NCBI RefSeq assembly: GCF_014841615.1
Contig: NZ_JACYUG010000002.1
Location: 230,614 to 294,613 of the forward strand
DNA from: Sphingomonas sp. CFBP 8760
Lineage (GTDB): Bacteria > Pseudomonadota > Alphaproteobacteria > Sphingomonadales > Sphingomonadaceae
DNA: 64,000 nt
Direction: 5' to 3'
Made by a program: the position numbers and the translations under genes. Within the stretch, counting starts at the first letter, position 1. The number at the start of each line of letters is the position of its first letter. The notes under the pieces are model-generated. The model did not search any database. It worked only from the letters and a program-made list of their open reading frames with translations, and was not told where the DNA came from. Shown one piece after another: positions 36,006 to 45,211 of the stretch.

Positions 36006-36548
36006 ATGGCCATTCGATCGACCCGGACCGTTTCCCTGTTGCGATGGAGCGCGATCACCGTACCGCTGGTGCTGCTGCTCGGTTTCGCCTCGGGCATGTC
36101 GGCGCCGGCGGGGCGCGGCAATGCATGGTACATGGCGCTTTCCCGGCCCGCACAGACGCCGCCCGACTGGGTGTTTCCGGTGGCCTGGACGACGATCTAT
36201 GTCCTGCTCGGCCTCGCGCTGGCGATCGTCCTTGCCGCGCGATCGGCGCCGGGGCGGGGGCTGGCGACCGGATTGTTCATGTTTGGGTTCGGCCTGTCGC
36301 TGGCGTGGATGCCGCTGTTCTTCGGCGCCCATCTGGTGTCGGCGGCGGTCTGGCTGATCGCCGCGATGCTGGTGATCGGCATCGCCACCACCTTCGCGTT
36401 CGCGCGCGTGCGGCGACTGGCGGCATGGCTGATGGTGCCGTATCTGGTCTGGATCAGTTTCGCCGGGGTGCTGACATGGAGCATCGACCGGCTGAACCCG
36501 GCGGCGGAAACCCTTGTGCCCTCGCCCGTCACGTCCCAAATGTCGTGA
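36006..36548 (+). CDS. TspO/MBR family membrane protein
   Basis: Five-helix membrane protein that binds porphyrins and other hydrophobic ligands, homologous to the mitochondrial translocator protein. The 180 residues include MALSRPAQTPPDWVFPVAWTTIYVLLGLALAIVLAA, the Trp/Pro-rich hallmark, then SLAWMPLFFGAHLVSAAVWLIAAM and a final helix with YLVWISFAGVLTWSIDRLNP. It lies 23 bases after tlyA and ahead of a UbiK-type gene. Confidence 0.9.
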   Translation: MAIRSTRTVSLLRWSAITVPLVLLLGFASGMSAPAGRGNAWYMALSRPAQTPPDWVFPVAWTTIYVLLGLALAIVLAARSAPGRGLATGLFMFGFGLSLAWMPLFFGAHLVSAAVWLIAAMLVIGIATTFAFARVRRLAAWLMVPYLVWISFAGVLTWSIDRLNPAAETLVPSPVTSQMS

Positions 36549-36580
36549 CGACGCGTTTCATCGCCCCTGGGGATATCAGC

Positions 36581-36844
36581 ATGCAATCCGAAAACCGCTT
36601 CTTCGATGATTTCGCCAAGCTCGTGAACGGTGCCGCGGGCACGGTGGCCGGCATGGGCCGGGAGGCGGAAGCCAGTGCGCGATCGCGCGCGCGGGAATGG
36701 ATCGGCGGGCTCGATTTCGTCAGTCGTGAGGAATTCGACGCGGTGAAGGCGATGGCGGCCGCCGCGCGGGACGAGGCGGATACGCTGCGCGCCCGTCTCG
36801 ACGCGCTGGAGGCGAAGGCCAGCAATCCGTTGCCGACCGTCTGA
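36581..36844 (+). CDS. UbiK-type accessory factor (BMFP domain)
   Basis: Small protein of 87 residues whose family (BMFP/UbiK, YqiC-like) helps ubiquinone synthesis and may associate with membranes. The N-terminal helix is amphipathic (MQSENRFFDDFAKLVNGAAG). The C-terminal half, VSREEFDAVKAMAAAARDEADTLRARLDALEAK, is the coiled-coil trimerisation segment. The start at ATG 36581 fits the family; a long frame upstream overlaps tspO and is not real. Confidence 0.82.
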   Translation: MQSENRFFDDFAKLVNGAAGTVAGMGREAEASARSRAREWIGGLDFVSREEFDAVKAMAAAARDEADTLRARLDALEAKASNPLPTV

Positions 36845-36907
36845 CAGGGATCGCACGGGATCGTGTCGGCCTTTGCCAGCCGGCTCGCCCCGTGCGACTA
36901 GACATTG

Positions 36908-37411
36908 ATGCTCGACCAGACCGAACACGACGATGACGATGCCGCCCCGATCGATATGCTTGAGGCTTATTACGCCGCGCATGGCTGGGACCATGAACGG
37001 CAGGACGAGGAGATCGTCGCCTCGGTAAAGGGTAGCTGGGCGACTTATGAGTTGCGCGCGCTCTGGCGGGAGGATGACAGCGTCCTCCAGTTTCTGGCGT
37101 TTCCCGATATCAAGGTGCCCGAGGACCGGCGTGGATCGATCTACGAGGCGATCGGCCTCGTCAACGAACAGCTGTGGATCGGCCATTTCGAATTATGGTC
37201 CTCCACGGGCGTCCTGCTGTTCCGCCATGCCGCGATGATCGACGGTGACGACGACCGCACGATGACGCTGGGCGGTGCCGAACTGCTGGTCGAATCAGCG
37301 ATCGAGGAATGCGAGCGCTTCTATCCGGTGTTCCAGTTCGTGTTGTGGGGCGGAAAGAGTCCCCGGGATGCGCTTGCCGCCGCACTGGTCGAAACGCAGG
37401 GCGAGGCATGA
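36908..37411 (+). CDS. YbjN domain-containing protein
   Basis: Cytoplasmic protein of 167 residues from the YbjN family, found widely in alphaproteobacteria and linked to motility and stress in E. coli by overexpression studies. Visible family segments are MLEAYYAAHGWDHERQDEEIVASVKGSWATYELRALW, VPEDRRGSIYEAIGLVNEQLWIGHFELW and LLFRHAAMI. The ATG at 36908 is preferred over the TTG one codon upstream. Its stop overlaps the proC start (ATGA), the common ybjN-proC pair of this group. Confidence 0.87.
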   Translation: MLDQTEHDDDDAAPIDMLEAYYAAHGWDHERQDEEIVASVKGSWATYELRALWREDDSVLQFLAFPDIKVPEDRRGSIYEAIGLVNEQLWIGHFELWSSTGVLLFRHAAMIDGDDDRTMTLGGAELLVESAIEECERFYPVFQFVLWGGKSPRDALAAALVETQGEA

Positions 37412-38220
37412 GTACCGCCACGATGCCCGTCGGTCCGTTCTGGATGATCGGATGCGGCAACATGGGCGGCGCGATGTTGCGCCGGTGGCTGGCCGCCGGG
37501 CTCGACCCGGCGGCGATCACGGTGGTGACGCGCAGCGGACGCGGCGTGCCGGACGGCGTGCGATCGATCACGTCGATCCCCACGGACGAACGTCTGGCGA
37601 CGCTGGTGCTGGCGGTGAAGCCTCAGCAGCTGGATGTGATCGCCCCCCTGCTTGCCGATGTACGTCCGGCGCTGTTGGTGTCGATCCTCGCAGGTGTCGA
37701 GGTGGCGGCGCTGGCGCGGCGGATCGAGGCGGCGGCCATCGTGCGCGCGATGCCCAATCTGCCGGTCGCGATCGGGCAGGGCGTTACCGCGTTGTACACG
37801 CCAACGACCGATGCTGGTGTCCGGCAGGCCGCAGAGGCTCTGGCAGCGGTGCTGGGGCATGTCGAATGGGTGGCAGATGAAGGCTCGTTCGATGCCGTCA
37901 CCGCGCTGGCCGGCTGCGGGCCGGGCTTCGTCTTCCGCTTTGCCGATGCGCTGGCAGTGGCGGGGGCGGCATTGGGCCTGCCCGAGGAACAGGCACGGCG
38001 ATTGGCGCTGGCGACGCTGGCCGGATCGTCGGCGATGGCGGTGACGGCGGATGTGCCGCCGGCGGTGCTGGCCGACCGCGTCGCCAGCCCCGGCGGATCG
38101 ACGCGCGAAGGGCTGAATGTACTCGACGCCGATCGCGCGCTGGAACGGTTGCTGATCGAAACGCTCGCGGCATCGGCGCGGCGTAACGGCGAGATGGCGG
38201 CGGCGGCGCGGGAGCGATAA
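37408..38220 (+). CDS. proC: Pyrroline-5-carboxylate reductase
   Basis: Last step of proline synthesis: NAD(P)H reduction of pyrroline-5-carboxylate. The 270-residue protein has the Rossmann motif FWMIGCGNMGGAMLRRWL, VLAVKPQQLD, VRAMPNLPVAIGQG, and the C-terminal signature VASPGGSTREGL. The start overlaps the ybjN stop, so the genes are translationally coupled. Length is normal. Confidence 0.93.
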   Translation: MSTATMPVGPFWMIGCGNMGGAMLRRWLAAGLDPAAITVVTRSGRGVPDGVRSITSIPTDERLATLVLAVKPQQLDVIAPLLADVRPALLVSILAGVEVAALARRIEAAAIVRAMPNLPVAIGQGVTALYTPTTDAGVRQAAEALAAVLGHVEWVADEGSFDAVTALAGCGPGFVFRFADALAVAGAALGLPEEQARRLALATLAGSSAMAVTADVPPAVLADRVASPGGSTREGLNVLDADRALERLLIETLAASARRNGEMAAAARER

Positions 38221-38249
38221 TCGACCCGCACCGCTGTGCCACCGCTGGC

Positions 38250-38738
38250 CTAGCGGCGCAGCCCCTCGACCTGCGGCATCGCTTCTTCCGGGATCATGCC
38301 TTCCAGTACCGCCCAATAGCCGGCGACCGCCGCCGGCCCGGCATGGGTGTAGGCCGCTGAGATTTTCTGCTTCCAGGCATCGAACAACTCGCCTTCCAGC
38401 TTCTTGCCCGCATCGGTCAGCCGGAGCAGGCGCTGGCGCCGATCACGCTCACCGGCGCGATTCTCGACCAGATCGCGCTCCGTCAGCTCGTTGAGTACGC
38501 GTCCAAGTGACTGTTTGGTAATGGCAAGCAACGACAACAGCTCGCTGACGGTCAGATCGGGTTTCCTGCTGATGAAATATAGGGCACGATGATGGGCACG
38601 GCCCAGTCCTTGCCTCGCCAGATCGCGATCGATCGAGCGATTCAGGTGGCTGTGGCCGAAATACAGGAGTTCCAGGCCGCGGCGCAATTCGGGCTCGCGG
38701 AGGAACTGGGCGGGGGGAAGAGGTGCTGAGACAGCCAT
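38250..38738 (-). CDS. MarR-family transcriptional regulator
   Basis: Winged-helix regulator of 162 residues. Its DNA-binding region is HHRALYFISRKPDLTVSELLSLLAITKQSLGRVLNELTERDLVENRAGERDRRQRLLRLTDAG. It is divergent from the branched-chain aminotransferase gene with only 64 bases between starts, an arrangement often seen when a regulator controls its neighbour. I place the start at ATG 38738 (MAVSAPLPPAQFL). Confidence 0.9.
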   Translation of the reverse strand: MAVSAPLPPAQFLREPELRRGLELLYFGHSHLNRSIDRDLARQGLGRAHHRALYFISRKPDLTVSELLSLLAITKQSLGRVLNELTERDLVENRAGERDRRQRLLRLTDAGKKLEGELFDAWKQKISAAYTHAGPAAVAGYWAVLEGMIPEEAMPQVEGLRR

Positions 38739-38802
38739 GTTGACCCGTCTAAGCCGCACTCCTACGCGTCCGCAACCCCATGAGATAAGAGAACGATACG
38801 AA

Positions 38803-39894
38803 ATGTCCGCCCTTGTGCCTGCCGCCTTCCGCCACGATCCCCATGCCGCCCCGGTCGAAGCGGCGGAGCGGGCCAAGCGATTGATCGATCCGGGTTTCGG
38901 ACGCGTCTTCACCGATCACATGGCGGTGATCCGCTATTCCGATCAGGCAGGGTGGCACGATGCGCACATCACGGCGCGGGCGCCGCTGCCGATCGATCCT
39001 GCCTCATCGGTCCTGCATTATGCGCAGGAGATATTCGAGGGGATGAAGGCGTATCGGCTGGCCGATGGCGGCACCGCGTTGTTCCGGCCGCAGGCGAACG
39101 CAGCGCGGTTCCGCGATTCGGCACGGCGGATGGCAATGGCGGAACTGCCCGACGACCTGTTCATCGAATCGATCGAGCGGCTGGTCGCGGCAGACAGCGA
39201 CTGGATTCCCGAAGGCGACGGGGCGCTCTACCTGCGGCCTTTCATGATCGCGTCGGAGGTGTTCCTGGGCGTGAAGCCGTCGGCGGAATATCTCTACATG
39301 GTCATCGCCTCGTCCGTCGGCGCCTACTGGAAGGGCGGGGTGCGGGCGATTACGGTGTGGGTCAGCCGCGATCATACCCGTGCTGCGCTCGGCGGTACCG
39401 GTGCGGCCAAGTGCGGCGGCAATTATGCCGCCAGCCTGATCGCGCAGAAACAGGCGATCGCGCATGGCTGCGATCAGGTCGTCTTCCTCGATGCGGTGGA
39501 GCGGCGCTGGGTGGAGGAACTGGGGGGCATGAACCTGTTCTTCGTCTTCGCCGACGGCAGCCTGCAGACGCCGCCGCTGACCGGTACGATCCTGCCGGGC
39601 ATCACCCGTGATTCGCTGCTGACGCTGGCGCGCGACGCCGGCCTGACCGTGCGCGAGGAGCCCTATGCGATCGACCAGTGGCGCGCCGATGCACAGAGCC
39701 GCCGATTGGTCGAGGCGTTCGCCTGCGGCACGGCGGCGGTGGTGACCCCGGTAGGCCGCATCGCGGATCGCGACGGCGACTTCACGGTCGGCGACGGCAC
39801 CGGCGGCCCGGTGACCGACCGGCTGCATCAGGCGCTGGTCGCGATCCAGCGCGGCACGGCCCCCGATCCCCATGGTTGGCTGCATCGGTTGTAA
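38803..39894 (+). CDS. ilvE: Branched-chain amino acid aminotransferase
   Basis: Pyridoxal-phosphate enzyme that transfers amino groups to make leucine, isoleucine and valine. It is the 363-residue class IV type related to eukaryotic BCAT, with LHYAQEIFEGMKAYR, ALYLRPFMIASEVFLGV, the cofactor Lys203 in GTGAAKCGGNYAAS, and EELGGMNLFFVFADG. The ATG at 38803 (MSALVPAAF) has little upstream similarity beyond it. It is followed directly by tRNA-Gln. Confidence 0.93.
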   Translation: MSALVPAAFRHDPHAAPVEAAERAKRLIDPGFGRVFTDHMAVIRYSDQAGWHDAHITARAPLPIDPASSVLHYAQEIFEGMKAYRLADGGTALFRPQANAARFRDSARRMAMAELPDDLFIESIERLVAADSDWIPEGDGALYLRPFMIASEVFLGVKPSAEYLYMVIASSVGAYWKGGVRAITVWVSRDHTRAALGGTGAAKCGGNYAASLIAQKQAIAHGCDQVVFLDAVERRWVEELGGMNLFFVFADGSLQTPPLTGTILPGITRDSLLTLARDAGLTVREEPYAIDQWRADAQSRRLVEAFACGTAAVVTPVGRIADRDGDFTVGDGTGGPVTDRLHQALVAIQRGTAPDPHGWLHRL

Positions 39895-39922
39895 ACGGTC
39901 TTCCCAACCACGCGGGCTGCGC

Positions 39923-39928
39923 TATAAG
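39923..39928 (+). promoter_or_regulatory. Likely -10 element for tRNA-Gln
   Basis: TATAAG lies 13 bases before the first base of the tRNA, within the 46-base gap after ilvE. The matching -35 is weak (TCTTCC region near 39898). The spacing suits a tRNA promoter, although read-through from ilvE is also possible. Confidence 0.4.
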
Positions 39929-39940
39929 CCCGCGCTCTGC

Positions 39941-40015
39941 TGGGGCGTCGCCAAGTGGTAAGGCAGCGGCTTTTGGTGCCGCCATCCGCAGGTTCGAATC
40001 CTGCCGCCCCAGCCA
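39941..40015 (+). tRNA. tRNA-Gln (anticodon TTG)
   Basis: The 75-base cloverleaf has an acceptor stem TGGGGCG/CGCCCCA, D-arm GCC...GGC, anticodon stem GCGGC/GCCGC around loop TTTTGGT with anticodon TTG, and T-arm GCAGG TTCGAATCCTGC. Discriminator G and CCA are encoded. The anticodon reads CAA (Gln). A truncated integrase gene follows 74 bases downstream, so the 3' end may have served as an attachment site. Confidence 0.95.
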
Positions 40016-40089
40016 ATTTCTCGCTAAGTGATTGATTGAACTGGCTAACCCCGGTCCGGATGCCCCAGTGTGTACAGTCGGCTGCGCCA

Positions 40090-40740
40090 ATGGGGTGTGC
40101 GGGGAGATCAACGTCCTTGGCCTCGCTCCAGCATGTCTATGGCCGCGGCCACATTTTCTGGTGGCGCCGGGTTCATTATTCGTTCCATGATAAGCCCATT
40201 GATGTCCGCCTGTCGCTCGGGACCCCCGACCGGCTGCAGGCGCGTCACCGGGGCGCGGTCCTGACCGCGTCCTATGATCGGGTGGTGTCCATGTTGAACG
40301 ACCGTATTCGCGCCAGCCGCGGCCTGACCGAACGCAAGCTGCAGGCGATCGCGAGGGCGATGCACGAGGAGCGGCTGGCCGAGGTCTGCACAGAACAGCG
40401 CGCGACGCCGGACGATGCCGAATATCACTCGGCCACCAATCGCGCCTTCGTCGACTATTTCCACCGTCTGACGTCGCGGGGCGGACATATGTCGTTCCTG
40501 CCGGACGAGCAGAGCGCGCTCGAAGCACAAGGGTGGGACGCGCAGCGCATCGCTGACCTGAAGACGGTCATCGCGTTGCGCGAGAACAAGGGCGTCAGCC
40601 CGATCCGTAAGGACGAGATCGACCGCCATCTCGCCGCGGCCGGCTTCGCGATCGACGACCGGTTGCGCTGGATGGTCGAGCTCGCGCTCTACCCGACCTA
40701 TCGCGGCGTCTATGCCGATGCCGAGGAGCAGTTGCGCACA
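40090..40740 (+). pseudogene. Truncated tyrosine recombinase / integrase N-terminal part
   Basis: The frame begins with MGCAGRSTSLASLQHVYGRGHIFWWRR, resembling the N-terminal arm of site-specific integrases (DUF6538-like: hVYrRG..yWWRR...LSLGT....AR.R). It continues with VRLSLGTPDRLQARHRGAVLTASYDRVVSMLND. The middle (RASRGLTERKLQAIARAMHEERLAE to YADAEEQLRTLVG) is typical of the core-binding region. The catalytic Arg-His-Arg-Tyr domain is absent: near 40740 the sequence changes to IS256 transposase in another frame. The placement 74 bases after a tRNA gene supports a former integrative element. Confidence 0.7.
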
Positions 40741-41122
40741 TTGGTTGGCCGAAACTCGGCGCCTGCATGGACAACGCCGAGCACGACGTGCTCGCCTACA
40801 TGACCTTTCCCGAGCAGCACCGGGTGAAGCTGCACAGCACCAACCCGCTCGAACGGCTCAACCAGGAGGTGAAGCGCCGGGCTGACGTGGTGGGCATCTT
40901 CCCCAACGAGGACAGCATCATCCGTCTTATCGGCGCCGTGCTCCTCGAGCAGAACGACGAGTTCCAGCTCCAGAACCGCTACATGCAGATCGAGGGCATG
41001 GTCGCTCTCGCCACACCACAGATCGAGGAGGTGACGCCGCTACAGATTACACCCAAGGCCGCCTGAACGATGCGGCCCGGGGCCACACCCGAAATTACAC
41101 CACGTTGACGGACACGACCTGA
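40740..41122 (+). mobile_element. IS256-family remnant (transposase C-terminal end)
   Basis: A frame passing through WPKLGACMDNAEHDVLAYMTFPEQHRVKLHSTNPLERLNQEVKRR and VVGIFPNEDSIIRLIGAVLLEQNDEFQLQNRYM is the C-terminal part of an IS256-family (mutator type) transposase. The open reading frame with its own ATG is 40767-41066. A terminal-repeat-like sequence (ACACCACGTTGACGGACACG) ends around 41118. The 5' two thirds and the left end are missing, replaced by the integrase fragment, so this is a deletion product. Confidence 0.8.
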
Positions 41123-41165
41123 CCCAAAGCGTCCTGGGCCTCGGTGCCGGCATCCCCGAAGGCCA

Positions 41166-41936
41166 TTATGGTCGGCGACCGAGGCCGGTGGCGCTCCAGT
41201 GGATGCCGCCCATCAGGTGGCCGAGATAGGTCGGGTCGCGGTACATTTCGCCGTTATGGCCCAGCGTGGTGACGAACACGCGGCCACCCTCATACCGGTG
41301 GTGCCATGCGATGGGGTGATCGCGCCCCATTGGACGCGATACCTGTCCGGGCCAGATCTTCGTGGGATCGTAGCTGGTTTCGTCGACGTTCAGCACCGGA
41401 TCGATCGCGATGCGATATGGATTGGTGGTGACATAGAACTCGTCGCTCCACAGCCAACGGTCCGGCAGGCCAAAGGTGGCGGGGAAGCCACGATCGACGA
41501 CGGTCACGACTCCGGTCTGGAGCATCGGGTGCACGCCAACGGCACGACCGACCATCTTCTCGTACCATGGCCAGTCGTTCGCCGGCATGATCGCGGCACG
41601 GTGGACGACCATGGCATTGCCACCGGCTCGCATATACGCCTCGAAATTCCGGCGCTGCGGCTGGGTCAGTTCGCTTCCGGCGGTGTTGAGGAACATGATC
41701 GCGGCATATTGTCGCAGGTCGCCTTCAAATATCTCGGTCTTGTTGGTGAAAACGAGGTCGAACGCATGAAGCTTCGCCAGCTTTTCCAGGCTGTCCCGGG
41801 CAATGGGGATGTATTCGTAATGGTAGGTGCTGGGCCGGGCGAGGACGAGCAGCTTGTACTGGTTCTGCGCCTCGGCCGACAATGGCGACGACAGGGCCAC
41901 GACGCTTGCGAGGATGGGGACCAGCCGGTTCATCAT
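41166..41936 (-). CDS. Secreted ThuA-like protein
   Basis: ThuA domains have a glutamine-amidotransferase-like fold and often occur with sugar catabolism genes. This protein has a signal peptide (MMNRLVPILASVVALSSPLSAEA) and then YKLLVLARPSTYHYEYIPIARDSLEKLAK, FDLVFTNKTEIFEGDLRQYAAIMFLNTAG, GGNAMVVHRAA, HPIAWHHRYEGGRVFVTTLGHNGEMYRDPTYLGHLMGGIHWSA, the family's core in order. The start at 41936 has AGGAG 5 bases upstream. It is last in a four-gene minus-strand series with GH55-like proteins and a TonB receptor. Confidence 0.87.
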   Translation of the reverse strand: MMNRLVPILASVVALSSPLSAEAQNQYKLLVLARPSTYHYEYIPIARDSLEKLAKLHAFDLVFTNKTEIFEGDLRQYAAIMFLNTAGSELTQPQRRNFEAYMRAGGNAMVVHRAAIMPANDWPWYEKMVGRAVGVHPMLQTGVVTVVDRGFPATFGLPDRWLWSDEFYVTTNPYRIAIDPVLNVDETSYDPTKIWPGQVSRPMGRDHPIAWHHRYEGGRVFVTTLGHNGEMYRDPTYLGHLMGGIHWSATGLGRRP

Positions 41937-41959
41937 CTTACTCCTGTCGGTGCGCCGGC

Positions 41960-44900
41960 TCATGGCCGGACGCGGTAGAGCGAACGGTGGGTCAGAACGA
42001 ACAGGGTGTCCTCGTCCTTGCCGCCGAAGATCAATTGCACGGGCCGCTCCGGCACGTCGATCCGGCCCAACGCCCGACCATTGCGATCATGGACGAAGAC
42101 CTGGCCGTTCGCGATGAACACGCGTCCTCGCCTGTCGGTCGCCACGCTTTCGCCGCCGCGATCTGCAAAGGGTTTCAGATCGGTCAGGCTGCCGCCTGGG
42201 CCGACGAGGGCGCTGTAGGTGCGTGCCTCGGACGCGTTGCTAACGTGGATGCGCTCGCCCGGCCGCCCCCGCACGAAGCCATAGGTGTCCAGCGCATGCG
42301 AGAAGCGGCGCGCACGGAAGTCAGCTGGCCCCTGCTGAAAGGTACGATAGGCAGGCAACACCAGACTGCCATCCGGTGAGACATATTCGCGCGTGCCCGG
42401 CACGACGACGTCGCGGGCAAACATATCCGCCAGCGTTTCGAAACGATAGGTCGCGACATCCAGCCGATCCCGGAATTCGCCATTGACCCACCAGTTGCCG
42501 GGCAACGCCGTGGCCGCGTTCGGGTGAGAGGCGACGCGGGTCGGCGGGATGATCGTCAAGGCCAGTTCCGACGATCCGGGGCGGAAGCCGTAGACGGTGC
42601 CGTCGCGCCCGGCGGCGGACAGGACCATCAGGTTGCCCGATGCGTCCGCCGCCAGATTCACCGGGTCCAGCGTGTTGTCGCGCTCGATCCCCAGCCCGGT
42701 CGTATCCGACCAGCGATAGATGCGCTGCTGCGTGCGATCGACGAAATAGAGCGTACCGTCCGGCGTCACCGCAGCACCGCCAAGCGCATCAAAGCCGTCG
42801 GCGATCTTCTCCACCCTAGTCGTGCCCGCTGCGGACGGGGCGGTGGCGCTCGGCGTGGCGCTCGGCGTGGCGGGGCCTGGGACGTCGAATGTGGCGAATT
42901 GACGCTCGCGGACCTGTCGACCGCGCGCCATGTCGACGATCGCGTTCTCGTAGGGGAATTTGTTGGCCCGCAGGAACGTGGCGCAGCCATTCTCGTCGCA
43001 GGTGCCCAGCCCGCTTTCGGCATTCACATGCATATTGCGAAAGCGAATGCCGCTGCTGTTGTATAGGGTGACCGCAGCCGGTTTCGCCTTGGCGGTCCGG
43101 GTGACGCGATAGGCATGAAGGTTGGCAACCAGAATATCGCGCGAGTCCCTGATCTCCAGCGCGACGGCATCCCGGCTCTCGCCGCCTTCCTCCTCGGTCT
43201 GGGGGGCGATCAGTTCCCAGTTGGCGACGCGGTTGAGTGCGATCTCGACCCGGCCGTGATGTTCCGCCGACATCTGGTAGACATGGCCCGGCGTCTCGGT
43301 ATCCGACACGTACAGCCCGGCCTGGGCATAGGTGTTCGGCGTCCAGATGTTGTTGAACGTGCCGCCGCCCCCCTTGGTCACCCACAGACTGGGATATTGC
43401 GCGTCCCACCGCTTGGCGGGATCGGCATCGCCGGTCGCGTTGGCGTTATAGGGGATGAAGCGCTTGCCGCCGGCCAGATCGGTGCCGTGCCCGCCCTGGA
43501 ACTTGACGTCGTCCACCAGCGATTCCGCCCCTGCCGTCCATAACAGGGCAGTGGCGCGGGGATTGATACCGCCGGTGAACAGGCCGATGCCCGATACGAT
43601 CGCATCGCCGCCCTCCGCCGTCTGGACCAGCGCCTTGGGCGCGCCGACGCCCTGATAGGCGGGCGTGCCGTCGGGCAGGATGATCTGCGTCAGATTGGGA
43701 TGAAGCGCGATCAGCACGCTGTCCCGCCGGAGCCGCAGCGTATCGGTGACGATATAGCGGCCCGCGGGGAAATATACCGTGCGATGCGTGTCGATCGCGC
43801 GCTGGATCGCGACGGTGTCGTCGGTGCGATCGTCGCCCTTCGCGCCGCCGTCGCGGACATTGTACCAATCGCCGCTGGCCGGCAGCGCCCGGATCGCCGC
43901 GGTGCGACGCGGGGGCAGGGCGGCGAGGGGCGATGCCTTCATCGCCGTATCATACTCGCCCATCCGGTCGAAGCCGGGAACGGCGAGGCCGTAATTGAAC
44001 CGCGCGACGCCATAGGCCCGACCCGATCCGCCGACCGTCCTGCCGCTGTCGCGGAAACGGGCGAAAACGGGGGTGTTCGCCGCCAGCGCGTTTTCGAACG
44101 ACACCTGGGTATAGGCGTTGCCCTCGTTGGAGACGACCACGGCGGCGCGTGACACGTTCTCGAAGCGCACGTCCTTGCCGAACAGCCAGTCGCCATAACC
44201 CTTGTCGATATCGATGCCGACGGGGGTATCGCTGATCGCGACGTTCACCATCGTCAGCCCCGCCTCATGCTCGCGGATCGCGGCCTCGCGCTGGCCTTCG
44301 AACGTCGCGTCGATCAGGGCGAAGGGCCAGGCGGGGGACGGTTTTTCGGTCAGGATGCCGTATCGGCCGCCGCGAAAGCGCAAATCCTGTCCGATGTTGC
44401 CGACCTGATAGAGCCCGGCGAGGGCGGAGCCGAGATCGAAGTCCATATGCGTGACGAAGGCATGCTGGGCGGCGTGGAACCGGATCGCGGCGGCGGCCGG
44501 ATTGCCGGCGCCGATCCGGATGTCGATATTGCTGATCCCGGAATAGAAGGTGCCGGGATTGGCATCGGCGATCATCGGATCGAACGGCACGCTGCCGGGC
44601 ACCGGGAACGGTACGCGCGGCCGGGCGGCGGGCCGGCCGTCGTCGCTTCTGACACCGTCGCCGTCGCGGCGGGCACCGGCGAAGACGATCATGGTGCCGA
44701 GGCCGCGCTGGAAACCGGGGGTGCGGTCGCCCAGCACGATCCGGGGCCGGGTCGGGCCGGTGCCGAACAGGCGGACGCCCGGCCACAGGAACAGGGTGCG
44801 GGTGATCCGGTATTCGCCGGCGGGCAGGAAGACGATGCCCCCGCCGCCCCGGTCGGCGGCCGCATCGATCGTACGCTGGATCGCGGCGGTATCGTCGGCC

Positions 44901-45109
44901 CGTCCGTCGCCCCGGCCGCGTACCGTCAGGGCGCGCGCATCGGTGGGGGCGGTTTGCAGCGTGGAAAGGCCCCGTGACGATACGGCCCGCGACGATACGG
45001 CCTGTGAAGACCCGGGGTGGGTCGACGGGGTTTGCGCCGATACGGGCGCGACCGTGGCCACCAGTCCTGCGGTCAGTGCCGTCCGCACGATCGCGATCCT
45101 GAACTCCAT
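41960..45109 (-). CDS. Exported two-domain pectate-lyase/GH55-like beta-helix plus beta-propeller protein (paralog A)
   Basis: Large exported protein of 1,049 residues with signal MEFRIAIVRTALTAGLVATVAPVSA. Two pectate_lyase_3/GH55-type beta-helix modules follow, each opening with a GDGR.DDT.AIQR motif: GRGDGRADDTAAIQRTIDAA with VFLPAGEYRITRTLFLWPGV (about 65-130), and GGAKGDDRTDDTVAIQRAID with VYFPAGRYIVTDTLRLR (about 415-470). The last third has features of a SMP-30/NHL-like propeller (GAAVTPDGTLYFVDRTQQRIYRW, then LDPVNLAADASGNLMVLSA). GH55 enzymes hydrolyse beta-1,3-glucans; substrate and catalytic residues here are unassigned. A paralog lies at 48296. Confidence 0.8.
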   Translation of the reverse strand: MEFRIAIVRTALTAGLVATVAPVSAQTPSTHPGSSQAVSSRAVSSRGLSTLQTAPTDARALTVRGRGDGRADDTAAIQRTIDAAADRGGGGIVFLPAGEYRITRTLFLWPGVRLFGTGPTRPRIVLGDRTPGFQRGLGTMIVFAGARRDGDGVRSDDGRPAARPRVPFPVPGSVPFDPMIADANPGTFYSGISNIDIRIGAGNPAAAAIRFHAAQHAFVTHMDFDLGSALAGLYQVGNIGQDLRFRGGRYGILTEKPSPAWPFALIDATFEGQREAAIREHEAGLTMVNVAISDTPVGIDIDKGYGDWLFGKDVRFENVSRAAVVVSNEGNAYTQVSFENALAANTPVFARFRDSGRTVGGSGRAYGVARFNYGLAVPGFDRMGEYDTAMKASPLAALPPRRTAAIRALPASGDWYNVRDGGAKGDDRTDDTVAIQRAIDTHRTVYFPAGRYIVTDTLRLRRDSVLIALHPNLTQIILPDGTPAYQGVGAPKALVQTAEGGDAIVSGIGLFTGGINPRATALLWTAGAESLVDDVKFQGGHGTDLAGGKRFIPYNANATGDADPAKRWDAQYPSLWVTKGGGGTFNNIWTPNTYAQAGLYVSDTETPGHVYQMSAEHHGRVEIALNRVANWELIAPQTEEEGGESRDAVALEIRDSRDILVANLHAYRVTRTAKAKPAAVTLYNSSGIRFRNMHVNAESGLGTCDENGCATFLRANKFPYENAIVDMARGRQVRERQFATFDVPGPATPSATPSATAPSAAGTTRVEKIADGFDALGGAAVTPDGTLYFVDRTQQRIYRWSDTTGLGIERDNTLDPVNLAADASGNLMVLSAAGRDGTVYGFRPGSSELALTIIPPTRVASHPNAATALPGNWWVNGEFRDRLDVATYRFETLADMFARDVVVPGTREYVSPDGSLVLPAYRTFQQGPADFRARRFSHALDTYGFVRGRPGERIHVSNASEARTYSALVGPGGSLTDLKPFADRGGESVATDRRGRVFIANGQVFVHDRNGRALGRIDVPERPVQLIFGGKDEDTLFVLTHRSLYRVRP

Positions 45110-45211
45110 GGTGCCGGTCCTTCGGGGAAAAGGCCCCGGCCGGATGGCCGGGGCAGGGGGGAACTCGATAAGCCGCGATGCCGTATCCGTCAGCATCGAC
45201 AGGGAATTTTC

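Noticed and set aside
40055..40072. Second attachment site: GATGCCCCAG resembling the tRNA-Gln 3' end
   Set aside because: Only about seven bases match, too few for an att repeat, and the position is too near the tRNA.
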